Shown here: positions 38,064 to 47,188 of the stretch, piece by piece
Numbering within the stretch: the first letter of the stretch is position 1
Layout: every line of letters starts with the position of its first letter
Assembly: GCA_031550125.1 (NCBI GenBank)
Contig: JAVBOW010000017.1
Span: 45,291-109,290, forward strand
Source of the DNA: JAVBOW01 sp031550125
GTDB lineage: Bacteria > Bacteroidota > Bacteroidia > Bacteroidales > Rikenellaceae
Direction of reading: 5' to 3'
DNA: 64,000 nucleotides
Translations under genes and position numbers: made by a program
Notes under the pieces: generated by a model
What the model was told of the DNA's origin: nothing
Database searches by the model: none
The model's input: only the letters and a program-made list of their open reading frames with translations

Positions 38064-38822
38064 ATGACGAAAACTAACGGGATGGGTATTCGCAGGAAAA
38101 TAACAATAAGTTTCACCTCGCTGGCGGCGCTGCTGCTGCTTTCGTGGGTGGTGACGGTCTTCGAGCTGCGCCGGCTCGATGTGGAAACCGAGGCCCTGTT
38201 CGATTCCAGCGCGAAAAATATGGAGCTGGCTCGCCAGATGCTCGATGCGCTCGAGGGCCAGAGCGCGGCGGTGATACGGTTGAACTTCGGCGAGACGGCC
38301 GGCCTGGACTCCGTCTTTTCGGCCAGCGACGCGCAAATCAACGAATTGCTCGAAAAAGCCACGGTTACCGTGCGCGACCGCAACGAGATGGATGCGATAT
38401 ATTCGTCGTACAGCGCCTATCGCAAAGAGATCGCCATGTTGCAGGACAAGAGCGTCGCCAGAGGCGTTTGGTGGTTTGTCAACGTATATGAGCCTGCCTA
38501 TTCCGGGTTGCTTGCCACGATCAAGGATTATATGATAGCCTCGCAGCAGACGATGCAGCGCAAGGCCTCCGATCTGGGCAGTACGGCCTACCGCGCCGTA
38601 ACTCCGGGCATGCTGGCCCTCGTGGTGGGGATAGTCATACTGATGATGTTCCTTTATCTGATAGACCATTATTTCGCCCGTCCCGTGGTGGCTATAAACA
38701 AGAGCCTTAAAGGTTACGTCGCTAACCGCATTCCATTCAAGGTCAAGGTGGAGGGACGCGACGAAGTGGCCCAGCTCAAGGAGCAGATAGAGGATCTGGT
38801 CCAAAGTAAAAAAGCCGACTGA
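38064..38822 (+). CDS. HAMP-domain membrane protein without output domain
   Basis: A 252-residue protein: an N-terminal membrane helix (residues about 14-33), a mostly helical extracytoplasmic region of 140 residues (ETEALFDSSAKNMELARQML to SQQTMQRKASDLGS), a second helix (about 185-207) and a HAMP linker (FARPVVAINKSLKGYV, ending QIEDLVQSKKAD). This is the sensory half of a histidine kinase or chemoreceptor, but the gene stops right after HAMP. It overlaps trkH by one base (TGATG), so it may sense something for potassium uptake. ATG 38064 is chosen; a TTG at 38028 lies inside the -7 box. Confidence 0.75.
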   Translation: MTKTNGMGIRRKITISFTSLAALLLLSWVVTVFELRRLDVETEALFDSSAKNMELARQMLDALEGQSAAVIRLNFGETAGLDSVFSASDAQINELLEKATVTVRDRNEMDAIYSSYSAYRKEIAMLQDKSVARGVWWFVNVYEPAYSGLLATIKDYMIASQQTMQRKASDLGSTAYRAVTPGMLALVVGIVILMMFLYLIDHYFARPVVAINKSLKGYVANRIPFKVKVEGRDEVAQLKEQIEDLVQSKKAD

Positions 38823-40267
38823 TGCGTCCCGACGTCATACTTCGATATATGGGTATGATATTGCTCCTGGATGCGGGCATGATGGCCGCGTCTGCGGCGG
38901 TGTCGCTTGCCAGCGGCATGGACACGGGTTTCTATCCCCTCCTTATGTCGTTCCTGCTTACGGGCGCGCTGGGCGCCTTCCCGCTTATCTTCGTCAGCCG
39001 TTCGGAGCAGATAACCAACAAAGAGGGGTACTTCATCGTGGTGGGATCGTGGCTCGTTTCGTGCGTGGTAGGGTCATTTCCCTATCTTATGTGGGGCGGC
39101 GAGTTCTCGCTCGCCGACGCGTGGTTCGAGAGCGTGTCGGGATACACCACCACAGGTTCCACCATATTGGGCAACGTGGAGGCCCTTCCGCGCGGCCTGC
39201 TGTTCTGGCGCTCGTCCACCCACCTTCTGGGCGGCGTGGGCGTGGTTATGTTCGCCCTTGTTGTACTGCCTGCCCTGGGCCGCACCAAGATGACCCTGTC
39301 GAGCGTGGAGATATCTTCGATGGCCAAGGATAACTACCGCTACCGCACCCAGAAGATGGTACAGGTGCTGCTGGTGGTCTATCTGGGTATGGTGGCCGCC
39401 GAGACCGGGTTGTTGCGCATGGCCGGAATGGGATGGTTCGACGCCGTCAACCACTCTTTCTCCACCGTGGCCACCGGGGGCTTTTCCACGCGCAATCTGA
39501 GCATAGCCTATTACGACAATCCCGCCATAGAGATCATCATCACGGTATTCATGGTGCTTTCGAGTATCCACTTCGGAGTCATTTTCGCCACCATCACCGG
39601 TAAGGCCAACAATATTTTCAACTCCGAAGTGACGCGCTACTATCTCGGTTGTCTTGCCGCCGGGTCGCTCGCTATAGCCGTCAGCCTGTGGGCCGCCTCC
39701 GAATATCCCACTTTCGGCGAGGCGTTGCGTACCGCGTGTTTCCAACTCGCCTCCATCGCTTCTACCACGGGATTCGCCACTGCCGACACCAATGTGTGGA
39801 CGTCGCTGGCCATGGCTATAATCCTTCTGTTCTCATTGCAATGCGGCATGGCCGGCTCCACTGCCGGAGGCATCAAGGCCGATCGCGTGTTGCTGTCGAT
39901 GAAGGTGATGAAGGCGCGGATATTGCAGCAGCAACATCCCAACGCCATAATACGAATTAAACTTAACAATATCATACAGGACAGGGAGGTGGTGGGTTCG
40001 GCCATGCTGTTCATAGTCATCTACCTGTTGCTTCTTTTCGTGGGTACGGTTCTGGTCACGGCCTTCGGCGTGGATCTGGTCACCGCCGGAAGCTCCATTG
40101 TGGCGTCTATGGGCAATATAGGCCCCGGTTTCGGACAGGTGGGGTCGATGGGCAACTATTCGGCGCTTCCCGAGCCTGTCAAGTTCATAGAGACGTTGTT
40201 CATGCTGTTGGGCCGTCTCGAGATTTTCGGTTTCATACAGCTGTTCCTGATCAAATGGTGGAAATGA
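38822..40267 (+). CDS. trkH: TrkH-type potassium uptake protein
   Basis: A 481-residue potassium channel/transporter subunit of the TrkH/KtrB family in the inner membrane. Its four pore-loop repeats contain the filter-like GYTTTGSTIL, STVATGGFSTRN, ASTTGFATAD and SMGNIGPGF segments, and GMAGSTAGGIKADRV follows. It works with TrkA (12180-13520), encoded elsewhere in the window. It is translationally coupled to the HAMP protein upstream and overlaps the SPOR-like gene downstream by four bases. Confidence 0.95.
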   Translation: MRPDVILRYMGMILLLDAGMMAASAAVSLASGMDTGFYPLLMSFLLTGALGAFPLIFVSRSEQITNKEGYFIVVGSWLVSCVVGSFPYLMWGGEFSLADAWFESVSGYTTTGSTILGNVEALPRGLLFWRSSTHLLGGVGVVMFALVVLPALGRTKMTLSSVEISSMAKDNYRYRTQKMVQVLLVVYLGMVAAETGLLRMAGMGWFDAVNHSFSTVATGGFSTRNLSIAYYDNPAIEIIITVFMVLSSIHFGVIFATITGKANNIFNSEVTRYYLGCLAAGSLAIAVSLWAASEYPTFGEALRTACFQLASIASTTGFATADTNVWTSLAMAIILLFSLQCGMAGSTAGGIKADRVLLSMKVMKARILQQQHPNAIIRIKLNNIIQDREVVGSAMLFIVIYLLLLFVGTVLVTAFGVDLVTAGSSIVASMGNIGPGFGQVGSMGNYSALPEPVKFIETLFMLLGRLEIFGFIQLFLIKWWK

Positions 40268-41811
40268 TGTTTCGCAATATAATCATATCGGCGTTTTTGA
40301 CCATCTTGTGTACGTGTCTTTACGGCCAACAGCCGTCGCCGCGCGTGGCAGGTCTGGAGAGCAATGCAGCCTATATGTCGTTGCTTTCCAAACAGCAGTC
40401 GCTCAGGCATAAAGAAGATTCCATAAACGGCCTTCTCACCGCCGCCCGCGCCGACCTTCGGGCAAATCCCGACCGCAGGGTCGCCGTGGGGGAGAAGATA
40501 CTGCAGCTGGAATCGGCTGTTTTCGACGTACGCAGCGAAATAGGCGTGGTTTCCGGGCGCATCAACAGCATTGAGCAGGAGTATGTCCTTTCGAACCTCG
40601 GCTCCGCGAAGCCCGAGGCGGAGACAGCCATGGCAACAGGCGGGGAAAGGGGCGTCATGTCCTCCTACCTGCTCGCCAACCTCTCTGCCGATGACATGCG
40701 GACATGGGCGGAGGCCTCCTCGCGCGAGTTGCCCGTATATAACTTCGTCAGGATATACCTCAATAACTACAAATCGCTCGGCCGTCTGGCCGCCTCTTAC
40801 GGTAAAGTCTCTTCCGAATCCGCGGCCGACAGCGTAATGTCGCTCTTCCGGAAGACGGAGAAGACCAACGCGGTGGTTGCCGATACTATAGCTAAACTGT
40901 GGCACTATGTGTTCGATAATAAAAGCTACCTGTGCAACCTGTTGATGGATAAGGCGAACAATAAAGAGTTGCTGGAGAGTACCGAAACGCGCGCCGCCGC
41001 CATGCGCGCCGGCTTGGCATCCATCAGCGGCCGTTTCACGTCGGACGCCGTGGGCTTCTACCGCCCGGAGAAGACATTTCTGCTCTCCACCGAACTGTCT
41101 ATAGCGCAGTGGATAGGAGACGCGGCCGCGGCAGACTCGCTGAAGGCGGAGATGAAAGAGGTAGACGCCCTGGCCGATCCGCTCTCCATAACGATCGCCC
41201 CGCGTAACTTTATCGTTTTCGAGGACGTGAATATATTGCCGCGCTCGCCCTACACCTCGTCCAATCCCATACCTGCGGTCCGCAATTATTCCCACGGTAC
41301 GCTCTACCGCATATTGCTTGGCGCTTACCTCAAGCCTCAGTCGCCATCCATTTTTCGCAATGCCGCCCCTTTGAGCGTCATGCGCGGCGGCGACGGCCGT
41401 TACCTGTATTTCGCCGGCTGCCTCGCTTCCGAGGCCGCCGCCGACAAAGCCGTGGCCCTGCTTCGCAAGGCCGGTTTCCGCTCGCCCGAGACGGTCATGT
41501 GGAGAGACGGCAAATACCTCGGCCGGGCCGACGGAACGGGCGCCGCGGCCGCGGCGCAATATTGGAAAGTCGAGATAACGGCCGCCGATCCGGGGCTTAC
41601 TCCCGCCGTCAAGGAACTCATTGCCACCATAGGGCAGGGCAGGGATGTGTCGCGTACCGTATCAGAGGATGGTGACGCGAGCCGATACGTATTTACCGTA
41701 GGGTCGTGGGACGATCGAAGCGTGGCGGTTGCGCTCGCCGAGGCCATCCGCGCGAAGGAGCCGGCGCTGGCCGTCACGGTAAAGGAAGTGCCGCCGGCCG
41801 CAGAGAATTGA
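40264..41811 (+). CDS. Exported coiled-coil protein with two SPOR-like repeats
   Basis: A 515-residue protein with a signal peptide (CTCLYGQQ). The N-terminal half is helical with heptad character and a long stretch rich in Glu/Ser (LESAVFDVRSEIGVVSGRIN). The C-terminal 200 residues look like two SPOR-like units, beginning YRILLGAYLKPQSPS and YWKVEITAADPGLTP, each with a later FAGCLASEAAADKAV / FTVGSWDDRSVAVAL helix. SPOR domains bind denuded peptidoglycan at division sites; here that is inference from pattern. Two adjacent ATGs (40264, 40267) are possible. It overlaps the trkH stop. Confidence 0.7.
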   Translation: MMFRNIIISAFLTILCTCLYGQQPSPRVAGLESNAAYMSLLSKQQSLRHKEDSINGLLTAARADLRANPDRRVAVGEKILQLESAVFDVRSEIGVVSGRINSIEQEYVLSNLGSAKPEAETAMATGGERGVMSSYLLANLSADDMRTWAEASSRELPVYNFVRIYLNNYKSLGRLAASYGKVSSESAADSVMSLFRKTEKTNAVVADTIAKLWHYVFDNKSYLCNLLMDKANNKELLESTETRAAAMRAGLASISGRFTSDAVGFYRPEKTFLLSTELSIAQWIGDAAAADSLKAEMKEVDALADPLSITIAPRNFIVFEDVNILPRSPYTSSNPIPAVRNYSHGTLYRILLGAYLKPQSPSIFRNAAPLSVMRGGDGRYLYFAGCLASEAAADKAVALLRKAGFRSPETVMWRDGKYLGRADGTGAAAAAQYWKVEITAADPGLTPAVKELIATIGQGRDVSRTVSEDGDASRYVFTVGSWDDRSVAVALAEAIRAKEPALAVTVKEVPPAAEN

Positions 41812-41827
41812 TAAATTATTTGATCGC

Positions 41828-42805
41828 ATGAATAGTACAGGAAAGTTGAGGATAGTCTACCTTGGTACTCCGGAATTCGCCGTACCTCCCCTCCGCCGGC
41901 TGGTGGAGTCTGGCTATAACGTGGTTGCGGTTGTCACCGCCCCCGACAAACCCGCAGGCCGCGGCCTGGAGGTTCAGAAGAGCGAAGTCAAACGGTATGC
42001 GGAAAAGGCCGGTTTGCGTGTGTTGCAGCCGGAAAATCTTAAGGACGAGGATTTCGTGGCCTCTTTCCGCGCCCTGAGGCCCGACTTGGGCATAGTCGTG
42101 GCTTTCCGTATGCTTCCCGAGGTTATATGGAAAACCCCCCGCCTGGGGACTTTCAACCTGCACGCCTCGCTGTTGCCGCAATACCGCGGCGCTGCGCCTA
42201 TCAACTGGGCTATTATCAACGGCGAGAAAAGCACGGGCCTGACGACATTCATGCTCAACCACGAGATAGACAAGGGGTCCATCCTTGCCCGCCTTGAGGT
42301 GAAAATAGGGCCGGACGACAATTTCGGCGACCTTTACGAGCGCCTGATGATCCTCGGGCCGGGAATGGTGGAGCAGACGGTGGACATGATATCCGCCGGG
42401 GCCGTGCGTCCTGTGCCGCAGAACACTATCGCGGCCGGAGTGCTTAAACCTGCGCCTAAGATATTCCGCGAAACCTGCCGCATAGAGTGGAACTCGCCGG
42501 GCGAGAGGATACACGATTTCATACGCGGCCTGTCGCCCCATCCTGGCGCATGGAGCCGCATGATGCCCGTCACGGCCGAGATTTCAGATCCGGTCATGGT
42601 GAAGATATTCGCCGCTTCTTTCACTCCCGATACGCACAACACCCTGCCCGGCAATATGGATATCGACCGTCACGGCCGCTTCCGGGTAACATGTCCCGAC
42701 GGATATATAATAATAGATGAGTTGCAGATGGCGGGCAAGAAACGGATGACCGCCTACGAATTCCTCCGCGGATTCTCCGTAAATTCGTTCGTTTTCGAAA
42801 TATAG
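41828..42805 (+). CDS. fmt: Methionyl-tRNA formyltransferase
   Basis: A 325-residue enzyme that formylates initiator Met-tRNA using 10-formyl-THF. The N-terminus IVYLGTPEFAVPPL, the folate-binding segment NLHASLLPQYRGAAPINWAI with the catalytic N-H-D triad residues (SLLP motif), and the C-terminal RNA-binding beta-barrel (KRMTAYEFLRGFSVNS) are all intact. It starts 16 nt after the previous stop and ends before a very strong bidirectional terminator. No def gene is adjacent. Confidence 0.96.
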   Translation: MNSTGKLRIVYLGTPEFAVPPLRRLVESGYNVVAVVTAPDKPAGRGLEVQKSEVKRYAEKAGLRVLQPENLKDEDFVASFRALRPDLGIVVAFRMLPEVIWKTPRLGTFNLHASLLPQYRGAAPINWAIINGEKSTGLTTFMLNHEIDKGSILARLEVKIGPDDNFGDLYERLMILGPGMVEQTVDMISAGAVRPVPQNTIAAGVLKPAPKIFRETCRIEWNSPGERIHDFIRGLSPHPGAWSRMMPVTAEISDPVMVKIFAASFTPDTHNTLPGNMDIDRHGRFRVTCPDGYIIIDELQMAGKKRMTAYEFLRGFSVNSFVFEI

Positions 42806-42812
42806 CCATGCG

Positions 42813-42870
42813 TATCCGTAAACGGCCGGGGCGAACAATGTTGTTCGCCCCGGCCGTTTACGGATATTTT
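42813..42870. terminator. Bidirectional terminator between fmt and korC
   Basis: A perfect 26-bp inverted repeat (42813-42838 with 42841-42866), nearly without loop, followed by T4 on the plus strand. It serves the convergent fmt and kor transcripts. Confidence 0.9.
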
Positions 42871-42879
42871 CCCTGTATG

Positions 42880-43422
42880 CTATACTTTCCTTATGAGCTC
42901 CATTCCCAGCGACAGCGCTTTTTCATTGTCCGGGATGGTTTTGTGCAGCCTTTCGGGCAGTGAATTTTCAAGTCCCTGGCGGACGTATTCCATCGTCACC
43001 ACGGGACGCACTTTGAGGTATCCCCCCAATATCATCGTGTTGAACATCCTCGAGACGCCTCTTTTGGCCGCCTCGGCGGTGGCGTCGATCGTGTATATGT
43101 CTATGTCGGTACGCGTAGGATGGCGCACTATGCCGTTGGTGTCGTATATCAGCGCTCCTCCGGGCTTGACGCACGTCTCGAACTTGTCCATGCTCTGCTG
43201 GTTGAGGATTATGGCCGTGTCGAACTCATGCACTATGGGCGACGATACGGGCCTGTCGCTTATTATTACCGTCACATTGGCCGTGCCGCCCCTCATCTCC
43301 GGGCCGTAGGCAGGCATCCACGTTACGTTGAAACCCTGCATCACGCCCGAATAGGCCAGTATTTTACCCATCGACAGGACGCCCTGTCCTCCGAAACCGG
43401 CAATTATCAATTCTTCAGTCAT
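42880..43422 (-). CDS. korC: 2-oxoacid:ferredoxin oxidoreductase, gamma subunit
   Basis: A 180-residue gamma subunit with the hallmark GFGGQGVLSMGKILA at its N-terminus and MPAYGPEMRGGTANVTV after it. With KorA, KorB and KorD it forms a 2-oxoglutarate (or related 2-oxoacid):ferredoxin oxidoreductase that makes or uses succinyl-CoA with reduced ferredoxin in anaerobic metabolism. It is the last gene of the korDABC operon, 14 nt after korB. Substrate assignment to 2-oxoglutarate is by family and operon pattern. Confidence 0.93.
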   Translation of the reverse strand: MTEELIIAGFGGQGVLSMGKILAYSGVMQGFNVTWMPAYGPEMRGGTANVTVIISDRPVSSPIVHEFDTAIILNQQSMDKFETCVKPGGALIYDTNGIVRHPTRTDIDIYTIDATAEAAKRGVSRMFNTMILGGYLKVRPVVTMEYVRQGLENSLPERLHKTIPDNEKALSLGMELIRKV

Positions 43423-43436
43423 AACTCATACAAATT

Positions 43437-44195
43437 CTAAATGTCCTTGATGTCGCCCAGGGGATATACCGGGAACATATTCTGCTCCATCCATTCGTTG
43501 GCCGCTACGGGCGACATTTTCCATCCGCTGTTGCACGTGGCCACGATCTCCACGAACGACAGCCCTTTGCCTTGCATCGACTTGTCGAACGCCTTACGTA
43601 TGGCCTTTTTGGCTTTGCGTACTCCGGCGGGCGAATGGACGCTCTGTCTTGTTACGTAACTTACGCCCGGCAACAGGGCCAGCATATCGCCTATTACGAA
43701 CGGATAGCCGTGCAGCGCAGGGTCGCGTCCGTCGGGCGAGGTGGAGGTTTTCATTCCAAGCAGGGTGGTGGGGGCCATCTGTCCGCCCGTCATGCCGTAT
43801 ATGGCGTTGTTGACATATATCACGGCTATGTTTTCGCCCCGGTTGCAGGCGTGCATCGTCTCCGCCGTGCCAATGGCGGCCAGGTCGCCGTCGCCCTGAT
43901 AGGTGAATACCATCTTTTCGGGCAGCAGGCGTTTGATGCCTGTGGCCACCGCCGCGGCGCGTCCGTGGGCGGCCTGCGCCCAGTCGATGTCGATGTAGTT
44001 GTAGGCGAACACCGAGCATCCCACCGGCGAGACGCCTATTGTGTCGTGTTCCAGGCCCATCTCCTCGATAACCTCCGCTATGAGTTTGTGGATAGTGCCG
44101 TGGCTGCATCCCGGGCAGTAATGCAACACGGCGTCCGTCATCAGCGCCGGTTTTTTCCATACATGATCTCCCGTTTTTATCTCCGTCTGTGCCAT
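43437..44195 (-). CDS. korB: 2-oxoacid:ferredoxin oxidoreductase, beta (TPP) subunit
   Basis: A 252-residue thiamine-diphosphate-binding beta subunit. It shows HYCPGCSHGTIHKLIAE at the start, the TPP/Mg motif GDGDLAAIGTAET and NNAIYGMTGGQMAPTT. There is no Fe-S cysteine insert, as expected for Kor enzymes. It lies 3 nt after korA and 14 nt before korC. Confidence 0.95.
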   Translation of the reverse strand: MAQTEIKTGDHVWKKPALMTDAVLHYCPGCSHGTIHKLIAEVIEEMGLEHDTIGVSPVGCSVFAYNYIDIDWAQAAHGRAAAVATGIKRLLPEKMVFTYQGDGDLAAIGTAETMHACNRGENIAVIYVNNAIYGMTGGQMAPTTLLGMKTSTSPDGRDPALHGYPFVIGDMLALLPGVSYVTRQSVHSPAGVRKAKKAIRKAFDKSMQGKGLSFVEIVATCNSGWKMSPVAANEWMEQNMFPVYPLGDIKDI

Positions 44196-44198
44196 GGC

Positions 44199-45296
44199 CT
44201 ATTTCGTTTTATCCATTAACTTCTCTTTCAGGGCGGCGTAAACCTCCGAGGGCGAGTGTACCACGCCGCCGTATCGCCCGAAATGCTCCACCTCAGGCCC
44301 GCACCCTACGCTCAGCCGCACATCCTCCACCATTTGTCCCGCGCTCATTTCCACGGCAAGGAATCCTTTGACCCCTTTGGCGGCCAGCGCCGCAAGCGGT
44401 TTGACAGGGAAAGGGAAGAGCGTTACGGGCCTGAGCAACCCTACTTTAAAGCCATCTTCGCGAGCCATTTCCACTGTTTTCGACGCTATGCGCGCCGAGC
44501 AGCCGTAAGCCACTATAACGTAATCGGCGTCGTCGCACAGCAGGGTCTCGTATCTCACCTCGTTCTCCTCCAGGCTGCGGTATTTGGCCTGCAGGCGAGT
44601 GTTCGCTCTTTCATGCTCGTAAGGATCTATGTGCAGCGACGTGGAGACGTTGCTGCTGCGGCCTTCGTGGCGGCCGGTTATGGCCCAGGAATCGTATTTG
44701 GAACGTATCTCCTCGAATGTCATCCGCGGCACGGCAGGCGACAACACCACCTTCTCCATCATCTGTCCCACTATCCCGTCCGAAAGTATCATCACCGGAT
44801 TGCGGTATTTGAAAGCAAGGTCGAAGGCGGTTCCCACGAAATCGTACATATCCTGCACCGACGCGGGAGCCAGCACTATCAGTTTGTAATCGCCGTGGCC
44901 GCCGCCCTTAACCGCCTGGAAATAGTCGGCCTGCGAGGGCTGTATGGTCCCCAGTCCGGGTCCGCCGCGCGATACGTTTACGATCACGCACGGAAGCTCC
45001 GCTCCGGCCAGATAGCTGAGTCCTTCGCACATAAGGCTTACGCCCGGACTCGACGACGAGGTCATTACCTTTTTGCCGCACGAGGCTCCGCCGTAGAGCA
45101 TGTTTATGGCCGCCACTTCGCTCTCTGCCTGGAGTACCGTCATGCCCGTCGACTCCCAGGGGCGCAGTTCCATGAGCGTCTCCATCACTTCGCTCTGCGG
45201 GGTGATGGGGTAGCCGAAATAGCCGTCGCACCCGCACCTTACGGCGGCGTATGCGATGGCTTCGTTGCCTTTCATCAGTTTTATCTCGCTTTTCAT
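44199..45296 (-). CDS. korA: 2-oxoacid:ferredoxin oxidoreductase, alpha subunit
   Basis: A 365-residue alpha subunit with GNEAIAYAAVRCGCDGYFGY at its N-terminus and the pyrimidine-binding SSSSPGVSLMCEGLSYLAGA region; the C-terminal part (YGCSARIASKTVEMAREDGF) is the domain-III/VI fold. ATG 45296 (MKSEIKLMKGNEA) is the natural start and overlaps the korD stop by ATGA. A longer in-frame version to 45374 would overlap the ferredoxin gene and is rejected. Confidence 0.95.
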   Translation of the reverse strand: MKSEIKLMKGNEAIAYAAVRCGCDGYFGYPITPQSEVMETLMELRPWESTGMTVLQAESEVAAINMLYGGASCGKKVMTSSSSPGVSLMCEGLSYLAGAELPCVIVNVSRGGPGLGTIQPSQADYFQAVKGGGHGDYKLIVLAPASVQDMYDFVGTAFDLAFKYRNPVMILSDGIVGQMMEKVVLSPAVPRMTFEEIRSKYDSWAITGRHEGRSSNVSTSLHIDPYEHERANTRLQAKYRSLEENEVRYETLLCDDADYVIVAYGCSARIASKTVEMAREDGFKVGLLRPVTLFPFPVKPLAALAAKGVKGFLAVEMSAGQMVEDVRLSVGCGPEVEHFGRYGGVVHSPSEVYAALKEKLMDKTK

Positions 45297-45526
45297 TGCT
45301 CCGACTGTTTTTGGCGGTAAACCGTTATGCAGTTGTCCGGACACACTATTGCGCAGCTTGCGCATCCCGTGCATTCGTCAGGTTTCTCCATGTATGCGTA
45401 GTTGTAGCCTTTGCCGTTGACCATTGGCGAGAGCGACAACACCCCGAACGGGCATGCCGCCACGCACACGCCGCAACCTTTGCAGCGTTGCTCGTCGACG
45501 ATTATGCTTCCTTTGATTTTCGCCAT
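45293..45526 (-). CDS. korD: 2[4Fe-4S] ferredoxin-type subunit of the Kor complex
   Basis: A 77-residue protein with two CxxCxxCxxxCP motifs: CKGCGVCVAACP and CTGCASCAIVCP, each binding a [4Fe-4S] cluster. As delta subunit it shuttles electrons from the TPP site to ferredoxin. It is the first gene of the operon, overlapping korA. Its promoter box is 40 nt upstream (45567-45574). Confidence 0.93.
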   Translation of the reverse strand: MAKIKGSIIVDEQRCKGCGVCVAACPFGVLSLSPMVNGKGYNYAYMEKPDECTGCASCAIVCPDNCITVYRQKQSEQ

Positions 45527-45566
45527 AGCGCCTTATGATTTATAAGCGTACATCTGTTGTTTGTTA

Positions 45567-45574
45567 CAAATATA
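45567..45574 (-). promoter_or_regulatory. Bacteroidetes -7 box (TATATTTG) for korDABC
   Basis: Minus-strand TATATTTG matches TAnnTTTG, 40 nt upstream of the korD ATG. Confidence 0.6.
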
Positions 45575-45898
45575 GCGATTTTTTTCCGGGGAACATTAAT
45601 GTCGCGGCCATTAATTTACGATCCCGGCCGAACAATCTGCAAATCTATCGCATATAAACACAGCAATGTTGCGGGCGGCAAAATACGAAGCCTAAAATCG
45701 ATATGGAATTTTCAAATGGGAAGCATCGTTTGCGTCCTGTTTTTCAGAAATGGCACATGTAGATCATCGGGGATGGGCGACACTGTACGCGTTTGGCGGC
45801 GTATTTACAGGGGTATTATTTTCGATTAATTTTATTTATTGATATTTATACGATATTGATCATGTTATTAATTCTATTGATATTTTAATAAAATAGAT

Positions 45899-45906
45899 TA
45901 TATTTG
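45899..45906 (+). promoter_or_regulatory. Bacteroidetes -7 box (TATATTTG) for the DUF2089 gene
   Basis: TATATTTG matches TAnnTTTG, 16 nt upstream of the ATG at 45923. Confidence 0.6.
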
Positions 45907-45922
45907 CAAGAAAAATAGTCAT

Positions 45923-46183
45923 ATGTTGCCATGCAGATGCCCTGCCTGCCATTCGCCGCTTAAGGTCCGCTCGCTCGGATGTCCGGCCTGCGGAACGGAG
46001 GTCACCGGTACGTTCGGTATGCCTTTGTTGGCGAGCCTCGACGAGGCCGACCGTGATTTCGTCCTGCGCTTCGTGCGTTGCAGCGGCAGCCTCAAGCGTA
46101 TGGCCGCCGAAATGAACCTCAGCTATCCAACCGTCCGCAATATGCTGGACGGCGTAATCGAAAAATTAAACGGACACGAATAA
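45923..46183 (+). CDS. DUF2089-type zinc-ribbon/HTH regulator
   Basis: An 86-residue protein with two CxxC pairs at the N-terminus (CRCPACHSPL, GCPACGTEV) forming a zinc ribbon, then a helix-turn-helix (LKRMAAEMNLSYPTVRNML). This is the DUF2089 family, thought to be a small transcription regulator. It overlaps the next membrane protein gene by one base (TAATG), so the pair probably works together, perhaps with the regulator controlling its own operon. Confidence 0.85.
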   Translation: MLPCRCPACHSPLKVRSLGCPACGTEVTGTFGMPLLASLDEADRDFVLRFVRCSGSLKRMAAEMNLSYPTVRNMLDGVIEKLNGHE

Positions 46184-47064
46184 TGAAAGTAAACCTGCTT
46201 GTAAACCCCTTCGAACGCCTGGCCGGATGGCCTGCGCTTATACTCGGCCTGGCGCTCATGGCCTTCACCGCGGTTGCCGGATGGGCCGCCGACCTCTATT
46301 TCGACGGGGTTATCGACATGCATTACAAACTGCACAGCCTGCCCGACGCGTTCATAGCTCAGGCTGCCGATTGGGCTGTGATGTTGCTGTGCCTGTGGGT
46401 CGCCGCATCGATCTTTTCGAAAACCAAATTCCGTCTGCTCGACCTTGCCGCGGCGGCGGCCCTTTCGCGTGTGCCGTTGCTTATAGCGGCCGGGATCTTC
46501 GCCACCCCATTCGTACGCACATCCGACATGGGCATAGAGATTTTCGGTATGGCGGCCTTCGTGCTGTGCGTATGGATGGCCGTCGTGCTTTATAACGGCT
46601 ACAGCGTTTCGTGCAATATTTCCGGAGGCAAGGCCATCGTGTCGCTTATAGGTACGCTTCTGGTTGCCGAGGTGCTGTCCAAGTTGCTGTTCGCCTTCGT
46701 ACTGACCGGCTTTTTTCCTGTAAAGTCGGCGCAGGCCGATCTTTTCGCCATTCCGCAGGAACAGACTATTCAGCAAACAGCCTCCATAGCCATGAAATCT
46801 TTCGAACGAGGCGATTATAACACCCTGTCACGTTACCTCACGCCCCAGATGAAGCAGGGTTTCGACCAGGTGAAGATGCGTATGATGTGGAGCCAGTTCA
46901 ATATGTCCATGGGCGAGTTCATGGGGGCCGACACCGAGGTGCAGCCTACGGTTGAAAACGGCTGCCGCACGCTCGACGTCACATGCCGTTTCAGCAGGGG
47001 AGAGGTGACGTTGCAATTTACATTCGACTCGGGCGGATATATCGCCAGGCTGTTTATCATTTAA
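46183..47064 (+). CDS. Yip1-like membrane protein with C-terminal DUF3887-like domain
   Basis: A 293-residue protein. About five membrane helices (residues 15-195) resemble a Yip1-like domain; the C-terminal 100 residues (SIAMKSFERGDYNTLSRYLTP to LQFTFDSGGYI) match the DUF3887 style, a small alpha+beta extracytoplasmic domain. ATG 46183 is fixed by the overlap with the DUF2089 stop. Function unknown; pairing of DUF2089 with such membrane proteins is seen in other Bacteroidetes. A terminator follows. Confidence 0.78.
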   Translation: MKVNLLVNPFERLAGWPALILGLALMAFTAVAGWAADLYFDGVIDMHYKLHSLPDAFIAQAADWAVMLLCLWVAASIFSKTKFRLLDLAAAAALSRVPLLIAAGIFATPFVRTSDMGIEIFGMAAFVLCVWMAVVLYNGYSVSCNISGGKAIVSLIGTLLVAEVLSKLLFAFVLTGFFPVKSAQADLFAIPQEQTIQQTASIAMKSFERGDYNTLSRYLTPQMKQGFDQVKMRMMWSQFNMSMGEFMGADTEVQPTVENGCRTLDVTCRFSRGEVTLQFTFDSGGYIARLFII

Positions 47065-47071
47065 GGTATAC

Positions 47072-47128
47072 TGCAATAAAAACATACCCGGGCGCATTGA
47101 CTCTTGCGCCCGGGTATTGTTTTATTGC
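47072..47128. terminator. Bidirectional terminator
   Basis: Inner stem of 13 bp (47084-47096 with 47105-47117) extended outward by an A/T-rich pair (GCAATAAAA with TTTTATTGC) containing one bulge. It separates the convergent Yip1-like and nuclease genes. Confidence 0.85.
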
Positions 47129-47188
47129 GGCATGGCCGGATCGGAAACGCTTTAAAGCGGATCGGTCTGAAAATAGCGTGCAGGTCTC

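Larger units (their letters stand above)
45527..45922. other. Gene-free divergent region between korD and the DUF2089 gene
   Basis: About 400 bases with no convincing coding sequence. The left part is mixed in composition; the right 100 bases are very A+T-rich. It contains the two divergent -7 boxes at 45567-45574 and 45899-45906. A plus-strand frame at 45557-45829 has no recognisable features and begins inside the kor promoter. I see no RNA gene or strong hairpin. Confidence 0.6.

Noticed and set aside
45557..45829. A 90-codon plus-strand frame in the kor/DUF2089 divergent region
   Set aside because: Starts inside the kor promoter, no recognisable features, unusual codon use.
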